This document shows positions 33,780 through 42,115 of a stretch of DNA of 64,000 nucleotides, one piece after another. The DNA comes from Dyella kyungheensis (GTDB lineage: Bacteria; Pseudomonadota; Gammaproteobacteria; Xanthomonadales; Rhodanobacteraceae). The stretch covers positions 558,001 to 622,000 of the forward strand of contig NZ_JADIKC010000001.1 in NCBI RefSeq assembly GCF_016905005.1, written 5' to 3'. The notes beneath the pieces were generated by a model. The model did not search any database. It saw only the letters and a program-made list of their open reading frames with translations, and was not told the DNA's origin. Each line of letters opens with the position of its first letter. Position 1 is the first letter of the stretch. Position numbers and translations under genes: made by a program.

Positions 33780-34187
33780 ATGACGCCAACGCTCACCTTG
33801 GAGATCCCTGGCAACCAGGAATACCGCACGCTGCGCAGCGCGGCCGGCCTGAGCATGATGACGGAAGAGGGCGCCGCACTTGGCTTGCCGGCCAGCTGGT
33901 GCTCGGTGTGCGTGCGCCACGAGGGCGAGCTGATCGGCATGGGGCGCGTGGTGGGCGATGGCGGCCTGTTCCTGTTCGTGGTCGATATCGCGGTGGCGCC
34001 GGCATGGCAGGGCCAGGGCCTGGGACGCCGCATCATGCAGGCGCTGATGGACGAGGTTCATGCACGCGCACCCGTTCGCACCATGGTGGCATTGATCGCG
34101 GACGGCACCGCGCATGCACTCTACGCAAAATTCGGTTTCAAGCTGGTGGCGCCGGGCGCACACGGTATGCTGCTGCGGTTGTCATAA
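33780..34187 (+). CDS. GNAT family N-acetyltransferase
   Basis: A 135-residue acetyl-CoA-dependent acyltransferase. Motif A is VDIAVAPAWQGQGLGRRIMQ (acetyl-CoA pyrophosphate loop about 77-83), and motif B is ALYAKFGFKL near the C-terminus. It starts 5 bp after recR and may be co-transcribed. The substrate is unknown. Its stop is immediately followed by the long palindromic element at 34188. Confidence 0.88.
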   Translation: MTPTLTLEIPGNQEYRTLRSAAGLSMMTEEGAALGLPASWCSVCVRHEGELIGMGRVVGDGGLFLFVVDIAVAPAWQGQGLGRRIMQALMDEVHARAPVRTMVALIADGTAHALYAKFGFKLVAPGAHGMLLRLS

Positions 34188-34362
34188 GAGCCTGTTCAAT
34201 GCCTTCACGTAGCCCGCGTTGTTTCACCCCAAGGGCCGGGTCTGTTTGCCCGCAGCCCGGCGTCATCACTCAGTCGTGTACGGACGTACACTCCATCGTT
34301 CTTCCTTGGTCTGAGCGCAAACAGATCCCGCCGCGGGCCACGTGAAGGCATTGAACAGGCTC
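34188..34362. repeat. Long palindromic MITE-like element, family D
   Basis: Outer arms of 23 nt (34188-34210 and 34340-34362) are perfect inverted repeats starting GAGCCTGTTCAATGCC. After one mismatch they continue for seven more pairs. Inner arms around TCTGTTTGC/GCAAACAGA and a central GTGTAC-N4-GTACAC extend the dyad, so nearly the whole 175 bp can fold on itself. There is no coding capacity. No clear target duplication is visible. Inverted ends and size resemble a non-autonomous transposon, but an RNA-level role is also possible. Confidence 0.8.
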
Positions 34363-34375
34363 CAGGAGCTAAGAC

Positions 34376-34720
34376 ATGGGCGATACCATCTTCGGCAAGA
34401 TCATCCGCCGTGAAATCCCCGCCGATATCGTCTACGAGGACGATGACGTGCTGGCCTTTCGCGACCTCAATGCGCAAGCGCCGGTGCACGTCCTGTTCGT
34501 GCCCAAGAAGCCGATCGCGACGCTGGACAGCGCCACCGCTGCCGACGCGGAATTGCTGGGCAAGCTGCTGTTGGCCGCTGCGGCGTACGCGCGCAACGAA
34601 GGTTTGGCCGAGCAGGGCTATCGCACGGTGATCAACTGCAACGAGCATGGCGGCCAGACCGTGTTTCATCTGCATGTGCACCTGCTGGCCGGTCGCCAGA
34701 TGCATTGGCCGCCAGGTTAA
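34376..34720 (+). CDS. HIT family protein (histidine triad, HINT-like)
   Basis: A 114-residue nucleotide-binding protein of the HINT branch, acting on adenosine phosphoramidate-type compounds. The start MGDTIFGKIIRREIPADIVY is characteristic, and the triad is FHLHVHLL (His98, His100, His102). GGQTVFHLHVHLLAGR is the family signature. It follows the family D element by 13 bp, so its start signals lie at or inside the element's right end. It is closed by the terminator at 34748-34772. Confidence 0.94.
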   Translation: MGDTIFGKIIRREIPADIVYEDDDVLAFRDLNAQAPVHVLFVPKKPIATLDSATAADAELLGKLLLAAAAYARNEGLAEQGYRTVINCNEHGGQTVFHLHVHLLAGRQMHWPPG

Positions 34721-34747
34721 AACCAGCCTGTTACTGCGCACAAAAAA

Positions 34748-34772
34748 ACGCCGGCGGAAGCCGGCGTTTTTT
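34748..34772. terminator. Rho-independent terminator after the HIT gene
   Basis: Stem ACGCCGGC / GCCGGCGT with loop GGAA, followed by TTTTTT and preceded by an A-run, so it can serve the HIT gene and the convergent slp gene. Confidence 0.92.
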
Positions 34773-34782
34773 GTTGGATCGA

Positions 34783-35388
34783 TCAGCGGTGCGGCGGCGG
34801 GGGCGGGCGCACGATCACGCGCGTGCCGTAGTAGCCGCCATAGCCACCCCAGCCACCCCATCCGCCCCACGGACCCCAACCCGGACCCCAATAGGGACCC
34901 CAGAACGGGTCGTAGTAGCCGGGGCCGTAATAATTCACTGCCACACGCTTGGGCCACAGGTAGACCACGTTGGCCTGGACGCGCGGGTAGGCGTAGTTGT
35001 ACTCGCCGATCTTCTCCGACGTCGTGCCCTGGATGACGCCCGTGACGGTGATGTCGCGGCCGCGGGTGAACACTTCCGGATCATAGAAGCCGGCGCGGCA
35101 GGCCACGAAGCGGCCCTGCGTTTCGCTGTCCGAGCTTGCCGCCACGGGGCGCGCCTGATCGTCCAGCGGGCGTTGCAGCACGTAGAAGCAGGTTTCCTGC
35201 GGACCGGGCTTGGTATCGATGATCTGGCCGCCCCAGCGAACCTGGGCGCCGCTGGCGCCATTGCCTTCCTGCTGGGCCGAAACGGAGTTGACCTGGGTGA
35301 ACGTGCCCTGCAGCGGTTGCGGCACCGTTGCGCAGGCCGCGAGCGTGGCCACTGCGGTCGCGAGAATCAACGGCTTGTACATGGACAT
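34783..35388 (-). CDS. Slp family outer-membrane lipoprotein
   Basis: A 201-residue lipoprotein: signal MSMYKPLILATAVATLAACA with lipobox LAAC (Cys19). The Slp domain contains VRWGGQIIDT, CFYVLQRPLD, GRFVACRAGFYDPEVFTRGR and VTVTGVIQG-like strands typical of starvation-inducible Slp/YeaY proteins. The C-terminus is unusual: a Trp/Gly/Tyr/Pro-rich tail (about 155-201) with WGGWGGWGGYGGYYG and a final PPPPPHR. GGAG 7 nt before 35388 decides the start. Such tails may be surface-exposed; the function is unknown. Confidence 0.87.
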   Translation of the reverse strand: MSMYKPLILATAVATLAACATVPQPLQGTFTQVNSVSAQQEGNGASGAQVRWGGQIIDTKPGPQETCFYVLQRPLDDQARPVAASSDSETQGRFVACRAGFYDPEVFTRGRDITVTGVIQGTTSEKIGEYNYAYPRVQANVVYLWPKRVAVNYYGPGYYDPFWGPYWGPGWGPWGGWGGWGGYGGYYGTRVIVRPPPPPHR

Positions 35389-35435
35389 GACGCTTCTCCA
35401 TCGTGTGGTGGATGCGGCGCATCCACGGTTCAATA

Positions 35436-37406
35436 TCATTTGACCACGCGACGCGGCTGAAAGTCCCGCGCCGCCTGTCGAAAGTTTCTCAGCAAGTCAG
35501 CTGGCGGTTCGTCATGTGCATAACGCAGGTCCAGGTAAGTCCTCATCAGCTGTTCCAGCTCGACGCGCTGGCTGGGGAGGGCCCGTGCGGCGCGGCTGAA
35601 ATAGTGCTGCGGTCCTTCGCTGTGCCGGCGGGTGACGCCTGCCGAAGCCAATCGCTTTTCCAACAGCTTCATAGCAGTACGTGCCTGATCCGCTTCCGGG
35701 CGTTGCCATACGGCCCATAGCAAACCACCCACGGCGAACAGCGAACCGCCGATGGCGAGCAGCAACCCCAGCAAACCCACACCGGTGTCGTGCACGCCAA
35801 ACGGCGTCAGCAGTCCACGCTGCCGAAGCGTGTCAAAGCCGATAACGCCTTGGTTCCACCACTGGTTGACGATGTCCCAGCGGTTGCGCCATGCCAGCCA
35901 CCATTGATTGCCTGCCCAGCCAGCTGCCGTGGCATTGGCTGCCGCGGAGCCCTGGCTGACGCGTTCAGGTCGAACCGCCGCGGTGGGATCCATGCGCACC
36001 CAGCCCCGGCCTGGCAGCCATATTTCGCTCCATGCGTGGGCATCGGCCTGACGCACCAGCAGGTAATTGCCGATGCGATTCCAGTAGCCGCCCTGATAGC
36101 CGGTGACCACCCGCGCAGGAATGCCGGCGGCGCGCATCAGCACCACGAACGACGATGCGTAGTGCTCGCAGAATCCTTCGTGCGTGCTGAACAGGAAATC
36201 GTCGACGGTATTGCGGCCCAGCGGAGGCGGTCCCAGCGTGTAACTGAAGCCGCCGTCGTGGAACAGCGTCATGGCGGCCTGCACGATGGCCGCGTCGTTG
36301 TCGCCGTATTGCGCACGCCACCGCTGGCCCAGCGCGTGCGCCTGCGGATCGAACCCGGCCGGCAACTGCAGGGCGCGCCGGCGCTCGCGTTCGCTCAGCT
36401 GTCCCTGCAGGCGATAGCTGGGCGCCGAGCGCAGCGAATACACCAGCGGATCGTTCACTGGCCGTTCGGCGCGCATCTCGCGGTCGGGGCCCATGTGCGC
36501 CGCCTGGGGAGCATCGAGCGGAACGTCGAGCACGGGCAGCACGCGCTGGCCGGTCGCTTCCAGGGCAATCGTGTACTGAATGGCGGGGCCATGCTCGACG
36601 GGGGCCGGTGCGCCATCGAGCTCCCGGCGATTCCAGGTGCGTCCGTCGTAGTTCCACAACACGTAGGCACGGAAATAGCGCTGTGCATTCGGCGGCGGCG
36701 TACCGACGAAGGTCACGCGCATCGCCGGCCGATCGTCCATCAGCAGTTCGGAGAAGTCGCCGGGCGACATGTCCTCGCTCAAGCCCGTACGGCCTTGCGT
36801 GCTATTGGGCGCCCCCCACAGCGGAGAGCTCAGCCGCGGCACGAACACGAAGGCCAGCAGCGCCAGCGGCAGCGAAGCGCCTAGCAGGCGCAGCGCGGGC
36901 AGGAGTTCGCGGGGAAGCGAAGTTTCCGGTCGTGCGGGCTGTAGCGCGCGCAAAGTAGCCAGCGCCGGCAGCAGTCCCAGCCCGACCAGCGCCGTCGCCA
37001 CCATGCCTTGGTCGAACAGCAGCGCCGTCATCAGGGCAAAGCAGGAAAACGCGGCGCCCACGCGCGCGTCGCGGGGTGTTTCGGTCTCGAACAACTTGAG
37101 CACCAGCAGGCCCGCCACCAGCGCGGCGCCCGGCTCGCGGCCGAACAGCGTGTCGTAGTGGTAAATCACCGCGGCCGTGAGCAAGGCCAGCAGCGCCAGT
37201 TTCAGATAGCCGGGCGCCCGGCCGCCGCGATGACGGCGTTGCCACCAGCGCAGGCCCAGCATGGCGGCCAGCACCACGGTCAGCCAGGCCGGCAGATGCG
37301 GCGCATGCACGCCCAGCACCACCGCCACGGTGATGCAAAGCAGATCGAAGGGGCGCCGTTCGAGCGGCGCCTGATGCTTGTGGCGGAACAGGCGCAGGCC
37401 GATCAC
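35436..37406 (-). CDS. Transglutaminase-like membrane protein (TgpA family)
   Basis: A 656-residue inner-membrane protein: five or six N-terminal helices (about 15-195), a DUF3488 region, a periplasmic transglutaminase-core domain (about 340-500), then another helix near 580 and a DUF4129 cytoplasmic tail. The catalytic triad is visible: Cys in EGFCEHYASSF, His in ADAHAWSEIW and Asp in VRMDPTAAV. The GTG start at 37406 overlaps the DUF58 gene stop as GTGA. Last gene of the MoxR-DUF58-TgpA operon. The substrate is unknown; TgpA is essential in P. aeruginosa. Confidence 0.88.
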   Translation of the reverse strand: MIGLRLFRHKHQAPLERRPFDLLCITVAVVLGVHAPHLPAWLTVVLAAMLGLRWWQRRHRGGRAPGYLKLALLALLTAAVIYHYDTLFGREPGAALVAGLLVLKLFETETPRDARVGAAFSCFALMTALLFDQGMVATALVGLGLLPALATLRALQPARPETSLPRELLPALRLLGASLPLALLAFVFVPRLSSPLWGAPNSTQGRTGLSEDMSPGDFSELLMDDRPAMRVTFVGTPPPNAQRYFRAYVLWNYDGRTWNRRELDGAPAPVEHGPAIQYTIALEATGQRVLPVLDVPLDAPQAAHMGPDREMRAERPVNDPLVYSLRSAPSYRLQGQLSERERRRALQLPAGFDPQAHALGQRWRAQYGDNDAAIVQAAMTLFHDGGFSYTLGPPPLGRNTVDDFLFSTHEGFCEHYASSFVVLMRAAGIPARVVTGYQGGYWNRIGNYLLVRQADAHAWSEIWLPGRGWVRMDPTAAVRPERVSQGSAAANATAAGWAGNQWWLAWRNRWDIVNQWWNQGVIGFDTLRQRGLLTPFGVHDTGVGLLGLLLAIGGSLFAVGGLLWAVWQRPEADQARTAMKLLEKRLASAGVTRRHSEGPQHYFSRAARALPSQRVELEQLMRTYLDLRYAHDEPPADLLRNFRQAARDFQPRRVVK

Positions 37407-38359
37407 GGCAGTTGTGCCAGCGCATTCATGCAATGCGCGTAGTGGCTGCGGCCGTGGCCCAGCGCGATATCCTCCGTCGGCAACCACAGGCTGGTGGGGC
37501 GTCCCACCGTTTCGGCTTCACCCAGCCAGCGGGCCAAGCGCGCGATGCGCGCCTCGGGCGTGAGCTGGGCCAGCTGGCGCCAGTCCAAGTGCCACTCCTC
37601 CTGCGCCTCGGGCTGCTCGAAGTCCTTGACCAGCAGGTTTTCGTGTCGCGCGCTGTGCTTCCACGCGATATGCCGCTGCGGATCGCCTGCGCGATAGGCC
37701 CGCAGCGCGGCGATGTCTTCGCCCTGGTGCAAGCGCTGCTGCCGACCTGCCTCGCCGGGAACCACCGGCGGCGGACCGCCGCTTTCAGGGCGCGGCCACA
37801 CCAGCACCGACTGTTCCGGATGGAGCCAGCTCCAGGCATGGAACAGCCCCAGCGGCCAGTTGCTCCAGAGCTTGATGCGCGGCATCGGGCGCCATCCGCG
37901 ACGATGCGTATCCAGTTGCAGGTTCAGCACGGTTTCGCCATGCGGGCCAATGGAGAACGCTTCGGTCTGCTCGTTCATGTCCGCATGCACCGACGCATGC
38001 GCGTGCTCGCTGCCGGCGAACACCAGGTGGACGGCCATGGGCTCGCCGGCAATCGCCTGGCCCTGGCGGATGGCGGTCAGCTTCAGGCCGTTGAGGCTGC
38101 GAAAGGCGATCAGCATGCTCGCCGAGCTGGCCGAGCCGAGCAGGCAGGTGAGCATCAGTGCCGCGTTGTTGGTGTAGTTCAACGCGCCCAGCAGCATGAT
38201 CAGCAGAAGCACGGTAAACGCCGCGCCGAATGCGGTGGGCACGATGTAGACGCGCCGCCGATGCAGCACGATGGGCAGGCTTTCCGGGCGCTTGTGTCGC
38301 GTGAGCGCGGGCAGGCGCCGTTCCGCCCAGGTCTGCGCGCGACGAATCGCGGCGAGCAT
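37403..38359 (-). CDS. DUF58 domain-containing protein
   Basis: A 318-residue protein with two membrane helices near the N-terminus (about 38-85) and a DUF58 domain. The signature HQGEDIAALRAYRAGDPQRH followed by IAWKHSARH (about 215-245) is well conserved in the family. The gene overlaps its MoxR-type neighbour by one base (TAATG) and the transglutaminase gene by 4 nt. Members act together with MoxR ATPases in envelope-related processes; the precise role is not established. Confidence 0.88.
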   Translation of the reverse strand: MLAAIRRAQTWAERRLPALTRHKRPESLPIVLHRRRVYIVPTAFGAAFTVLLLIMLLGALNYTNNAALMLTCLLGSASSASMLIAFRSLNGLKLTAIRQGQAIAGEPMAVHLVFAGSEHAHASVHADMNEQTEAFSIGPHGETVLNLQLDTHRRGWRPMPRIKLWSNWPLGLFHAWSWLHPEQSVLVWPRPESGGPPPVVPGEAGRQQRLHQGEDIAALRAYRAGDPQRHIAWKHSARHENLLVKDFEQPEAQEEWHLDWRQLAQLTPEARIARLARWLGEAETVGRPTSLWLPTEDIALGHGRSHYAHCMNALAQLP

Positions 38360-39300
38360 TAATCCACCGCGACGTCGGCGAGCAGGCTGCGGGCGAGGCT
38401 GTCGCCGCTGGCGCCGCGCGTGGTAACCAGGCGATGGGCCGCCAACGGCACGAACAGCGCCTGGATATCTTCCGGCAACACGTGCTGGCGGCCGCTCAGC
38501 ATCGCCCAGGCGCGCGCCGCACTGAGCAGGGCGAGCCCCGCGCGTGGCGACAGGCCCACGCGCACATCCGCGTGACGTCGGCTGGCGGCGAGCAAGGCCT
38601 GCAGGTAGTCGAGCAGGGCGGAGCTGGCAGTCACCGCCTGCGCCTGCCGCGCCAATGCGGAGAGACCCGCCACATCCAGTTGCGGCGTGAGCTGGGCCAG
38701 CAGGTCGCGGCGATCGCTGCCCGTGAGCAGCGCCCGTTCGGCGGCCGCGTCCGGATAGTCCAGCGAGACGCGGAGCATGAAGCGGTCCAGCTGCGAATCG
38801 GGCAGCGGGAAGGTGCCCGCGAGATCGAGCGGATTCTGCGTGGCAACCACGAAGAACGGCTGCGGAAGGATATGCGTCTGGCCGTCCACCGTGACCTGGC
38901 CTTCCGCCATCGACTCGAGCAGGGCGCTTTGTGTCTTGGGCGTGGCACGGTTGATTTCATCGGCGAGCAGCAGGCCGGTGAAGATCGGGCCGGGATGGAA
39001 GCGGAACTGGCCCGTCTCGCGCTCGTACACGCTCACGCCGATAATGTCCGACGGCAGCAGGTCGCTGGTGAACTGCACGCGCTGGAAATCCAGCTCGAAG
39101 CTGGCAGCCAACGCGTGGGCCAGCGTGGTCTTGCCTACGCCGGGCACGTCTTCCAGCAGAAGATGGCCGCCCGCGAGCAGGCAGGTGAAGGCCAGCTTGA
39201 CCTGGCGCGGCTTGCCCAGCAGCACGCGGTTGACCTGGGCCATGCTGGCTTCCAGGCGCGTGCGTAGCGATTCATCGTGGAGCGGAGTAATGGCGGACAT
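38359..39300 (-). CDS. MoxR-family AAA ATPase
   Basis: A 313-residue AAA+ ATPase, cytosolic. Motifs: Walker A VPGVGKTT (about 52-59), Walker B LLADEINRA (111-119), and the sensor region VVATQNPLDLAGTFPLPDSQ with a following arginine. The MoxR C-terminal lid follows. First gene of the moxR-DUF58-tgpA operon. MoxR proteins act as chaperone-like ATPases, often with DUF58 or VWA partners. An upstream in-frame start (39378) overlaps the divergent glycosyltransferase gene and is rejected. Confidence 0.9.
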   Translation of the reverse strand: MSAITPLHDESLRTRLEASMAQVNRVLLGKPRQVKLAFTCLLAGGHLLLEDVPGVGKTTLAHALAASFELDFQRVQFTSDLLPSDIIGVSVYERETGQFRFHPGPIFTGLLLADEINRATPKTQSALLESMAEGQVTVDGQTHILPQPFFVVATQNPLDLAGTFPLPDSQLDRFMLRVSLDYPDAAAERALLTGSDRRDLLAQLTPQLDVAGLSALARQAQAVTASSALLDYLQALLAASRRHADVRVGLSPRAGLALLSAARAWAMLSGRQHVLPEDIQALFVPLAAHRLVTTRGASGDSLARSLLADVAVD

Positions 39301-39341
39301 GGGTTTCTGGCAGCGGGGAAGGGCAATGCAGGGCAGAGCGC

Positions 39342-40937
39342 ATGCGTGACAGCCGCAGTGTAGCGGCGGGTCTCGCACGCTGGCGAGCCGTCTTCGTGAT
39401 CGCCTTCGCGCTGTTGTGCATGGTCAAGCTGATGCTTGCCGCCTCGCTGTCACCGTTTGGTGACGAGGCGTTCTACTGGCAGGAAAGCCGTCACCTCGCC
39501 TGGGGCTACAGCGACCTGCCGCCGCTCACGGCGTTGCTGATCCGCCTGGGCGAAAGCGTCGCCGGCCACAGCGTGTTCGGCATGCGCTGGCCCTTCCTGC
39601 TGATCGGCGGCGCCTTGCCGTGGCTGGTGCGCGCGTTTGCGCGCGAGGCCTTCGACGAACGGACCGGCTGGCAGGCCGCGCTGCTTTGTCTGGCCCTGCC
39701 GCTGGCCGGCAGCCTGGGCGTGCTGGCACTGCCGGACGTGCCGCTGACAGTGGCGATCATGCTGGCCCTGGTGGCGCTGGCGCGGGCCATGGATCGGGAC
39801 CGCTTGCGCGACTGGTTGCTGCTTGGCGCCGCGCTGGGCGTGTGTTGGCTGACCCACTACCGCGCCGCCATGCCGATGCTCGCGGGCCTGTTGTTTTGCC
39901 TGATGAGCCGTCGCGGCCGCGCGTTGTGGCGCCGAGCAGGGCTATGGCTGGCGCTGCTGGTTGCCGCGCTCGGGCTGGTCCCGTTGCTGGTGTCCAACTG
40001 GCAACAGCATGGCGCCGGCGTGGCCTTCCAGCTGATGGAGCGCAACCCGTGGCAGTTCCATGCCGATGCGCTGGTGCAGCCGGTGGAGCAGGCACTCGCC
40101 TGCACGCCGTTGTTGTACGCGCTGCTGTTGTGGGCCGCATGGACGAGCTGGCGCCGTCGTGGCGACGGACGTCCGTGGGACCTCATCGCCATCGTGTCCT
40201 GCAGCTTCATCGCGATTTATTTCGTGCTCGGACTGTTTGCGGACGACGTGCGCTTCCGCGCGCACTGGCCGTTGCCCGGGTATCTGCCGTTGCTGGCGGC
40301 GTTGCCGCTCTTGCTGCGCGAACGTTTGCCGTGGCGACGCGGCTGGCTGGTGGCTGCCTTTGCGCTGGCGGCTGCCGGCCAACTTGGCGGTCTCGCTTAT
40401 CTGGGACTCGCCGCCAGCGACAACGGTGCGCGCGTGCTGGCAGGCGTCAAGGCGTTTCCTGCGCGTTTCGTCGGCTGGCGTGAAAGCGGCGAGATGGCGC
40501 GCGAGCTGCTGGTTTCGCACCCGGGCGTGCTGGTGGCGGACAATTTCATGCTTGCCGCGGAAATCGATTTCCAGCTCGGCGGCAGCGTGCCCGTCTATGC
40601 GCTCGACAATCCGCTCAATGTGAAACACGGCCGCGCACCGCAACTGGCGATCTGGCAGCGCGATGAAGCGTCGCTGCGACGAACGCATGGCGGCGAACCG
40701 ATGTTGCTTGCCGTCGATGAAAAGGCCTTGCGCGTGCGCGAACGCGAGGATTGGCTGCGCACGCTGTGCGGGCGCATCAGCCAGCCGATGGCGCTGCCCC
40801 GGCTGGATCTGTTCGATGGACGGCGGCGCATGGCGTTCTATGTGGGCAGCGTGCCGGCGACGCTGCCGGTGACGTCAACGAGCGACGATGCCTGCTTGAT
40901 CTGGCGTCGCGCGGCGCAGGCCGAACAGCCGCGCTGA
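39342..40937 (+). CDS. Glycosyltransferase family 39 / ArnT-like membrane protein
   Basis: A 531-residue polytopic membrane enzyme of the GT-C fold, expected to transfer a sugar from a polyprenyl-phosphate carrier on the periplasmic side. The first periplasmic loop holds FGDEAFYWQESRHLAWGYSD, where the acidic D-E pair is the typical catalytic motif of the PMT/ArnT family. WGYSDLPPLTALLIRLGE follows the usual W-x-Y-x-x-H/P-P-L pattern. About ten or more helices run to residue 360, then a soluble domain. Divergent from moxR with 41 bp between starts. The acceptor is unknown, with lipid A a guess. Confidence 0.85.
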   Translation: MRDSRSVAAGLARWRAVFVIAFALLCMVKLMLAASLSPFGDEAFYWQESRHLAWGYSDLPPLTALLIRLGESVAGHSVFGMRWPFLLIGGALPWLVRAFAREAFDERTGWQAALLCLALPLAGSLGVLALPDVPLTVAIMLALVALARAMDRDRLRDWLLLGAALGVCWLTHYRAAMPMLAGLLFCLMSRRGRALWRRAGLWLALLVAALGLVPLLVSNWQQHGAGVAFQLMERNPWQFHADALVQPVEQALACTPLLYALLLWAAWTSWRRRGDGRPWDLIAIVSCSFIAIYFVLGLFADDVRFRAHWPLPGYLPLLAALPLLLRERLPWRRGWLVAAFALAAAGQLGGLAYLGLAASDNGARVLAGVKAFPARFVGWRESGEMARELLVSHPGVLVADNFMLAAEIDFQLGGSVPVYALDNPLNVKHGRAPQLAIWQRDEASLRRTHGGEPMLLAVDEKALRVREREDWLRTLCGRISQPMALPRLDLFDGRRRMAFYVGSVPATLPVTSTSDDACLIWRRAAQAEQPR

Positions 40938-40943
40938 CATCGG

Positions 40944-41528
40944 TCAGGGCAGGGCAATGCCCGCTTCGCGCAGCAGCCGGCTCAGCGCAATTAGAGGCAA
41001 GCCGATCAGGGCCGAAGGATCTTCGTTGTCGATGCGCTCGAACAGGCTGATGCCCAGCCCTTCGCACTTGAAACTGCCGGCGCAATCGAGCGGCTGTTCG
41101 CGTTCGATGTAGCGATCGATCTCGTCCGTGCCCAGGCTGCGGAACTTCACCACGGTGTGATCGACATGCACCCGGTCTTCGCCCGAGCGGGTGTCGTGCA
41201 GGCATAGCGCGGTGTGGAAGTGCACCTCGTGCCCCGAGCTGGCGCTCAGCTGCTCGCGCGCACGCTGCGCGGTGCCGGGTTTGTCCAGGACGGCGCCGCT
41301 CAATTCGGCGACCTGATCCGAACCGATGACGAGCGCATCGTCCAGCCCCTCCGCCGCGGCGCGGGCCTTGGCGATGGCCAGACGGAGTGCGCGATCGCGT
41401 GGCGTTTCATCGGCGAGCGGCGTCTCGTCGGTGCCGGGCGCACGCTGTTCGAAATCGGCGACGACGCGGCGGAGCAGTTCGGCCCGGTAGCGGGAAGTCG
41501 AGCCCAGCACGAGCGTGGGCTGACTCAC
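40944..41528 (-). CDS. Maf family nucleotide pyrophosphatase (YceF-like)
   Basis: A 194-residue house-cleaning nucleoside triphosphate pyrophosphatase, cytosolic. The start VLGSTSRYRAELLRRVV holds the Maf P-loop-like motif GSTSxxR. The SDQV box (ALVIGSDQVAEL) and the motif ISLFERIDNEDPSALIGLPL are well conserved. The position next to yceD-rpmF matches E. coli yceF, a 7-methyl-GTP pyrophosphatase, but here the gene points away from yceD. GTG start, overlapping the stop of the upstream small membrane protein gene by 4 nt. Confidence 0.9.
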   Translation of the reverse strand: MSQPTLVLGSTSRYRAELLRRVVADFEQRAPGTDETPLADETPRDRALRLAIAKARAAAEGLDDALVIGSDQVAELSGAVLDKPGTAQRAREQLSASSGHEVHFHTALCLHDTRSGEDRVHVDHTVVKFRSLGTDEIDRYIEREQPLDCAGSFKCEGLGISLFERIDNEDPSALIGLPLIALSRLLREAGIALP

Positions 41529-41980
41529 GCGTCGTGTTCCCGGCGCAGGTGCTCGCGCATCGCGCTGTCCAGCTCGTGCTGGGCGCGATCCAGCGCTGCC
41601 AGCAGCGGACGCAGGCGATCGCGGGTATCATTCATGGATGCGACGGCCTTATCCAGCTCCTCTTGCGAGGCGGTCGGGGCGGTGTCGCGGATCCAGATGC
41701 GTTGGGCAAGCAGCGAGCGCAGGCCGGCATCGATCGCATGGCGTGCCTCCTGTTCGCTGCTGGCGGGCAGGTCGGGATTCAACGACATTACCGCGTGGGC
41801 CTGCTGCAGGCCGGCTCGGCAGGTCTTGAGATCGCCTTCCAGCCGGTCGGCCAGTTCCAGCAGCCGATGCAGGCTCAGGGCGCGGCGATCGGCCCGACGC
41901 CGGTAGGCCAGGGTCATACCGACCAGGGCCGCGGCAATGATGATCAGGGCAGCGATGCCGAGGATCAGGTAGGGATTCAC
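41525..41980 (-). CDS. Small membrane-anchored coiled-coil protein, unknown function
   Basis: I do not recognise this 151-residue protein. A single N-terminal membrane helix (NPYLILGIAALIIIAAALVG) is followed by an arginine-rich junction (YRRRADRRA) and a long helical, charged region rich in Leu, Ala, Arg and Glu that looks like a coiled coil (about 35-150). GTG start at 41980; there is no clear ribosome site, so a different start is possible. It overlaps maf by 4 nt and is divergent from yceD. The likely topology is N-in or N-out with a cytoplasmic coiled coil. Confidence 0.6.
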   Translation of the reverse strand: MNPYLILGIAALIIIAAALVGMTLAYRRRADRRALSLHRLLELADRLEGDLKTCRAGLQQAHAVMSLNPDLPASSEQEARHAIDAGLRSLLAQRIWIRDTAPTASQEELDKAVASMNDTRDRLRPLLAALDRAQHELDSAMREHLRREHDA

Positions 41981-42077
41981 GGGGCGGCCGGCTCGCAGAC
42001 TGGGGTGTCCAAAGTCTGCCGTACCAGCGCCGTTCAGGCAAAACCCGCGTTGTTGCTGTCTCCAGGCGGCCGGCGTG

Positions 42078-42106
42078 TTGACTTCAACGTGTTGTAATTC
42101 TAAGAT
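42078..42106 (+). promoter_or_regulatory. Sigma-70 promoter of yceD-rpmF (predicted near-leaderless transcript)
   Basis: -35 TTGACT (42078-42083), a 17 bp spacer and -10 TAAGAT (42101-42106). A start 6-8 bp after the -10 would fall at 42112-42114, only a few bases before the yceD ATG at 42116, and no Shine-Dalgarno sequence lies between. Strong match by eye; the start site is inferred. Confidence 0.75.
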
Positions 42107-42115
42107 TTCGGGTCT

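Noticed and set aside
34188-34362. The family D element as a plain transcription terminator
   Set aside because: It is far longer than a terminator and has no T-run at the outer stem end.
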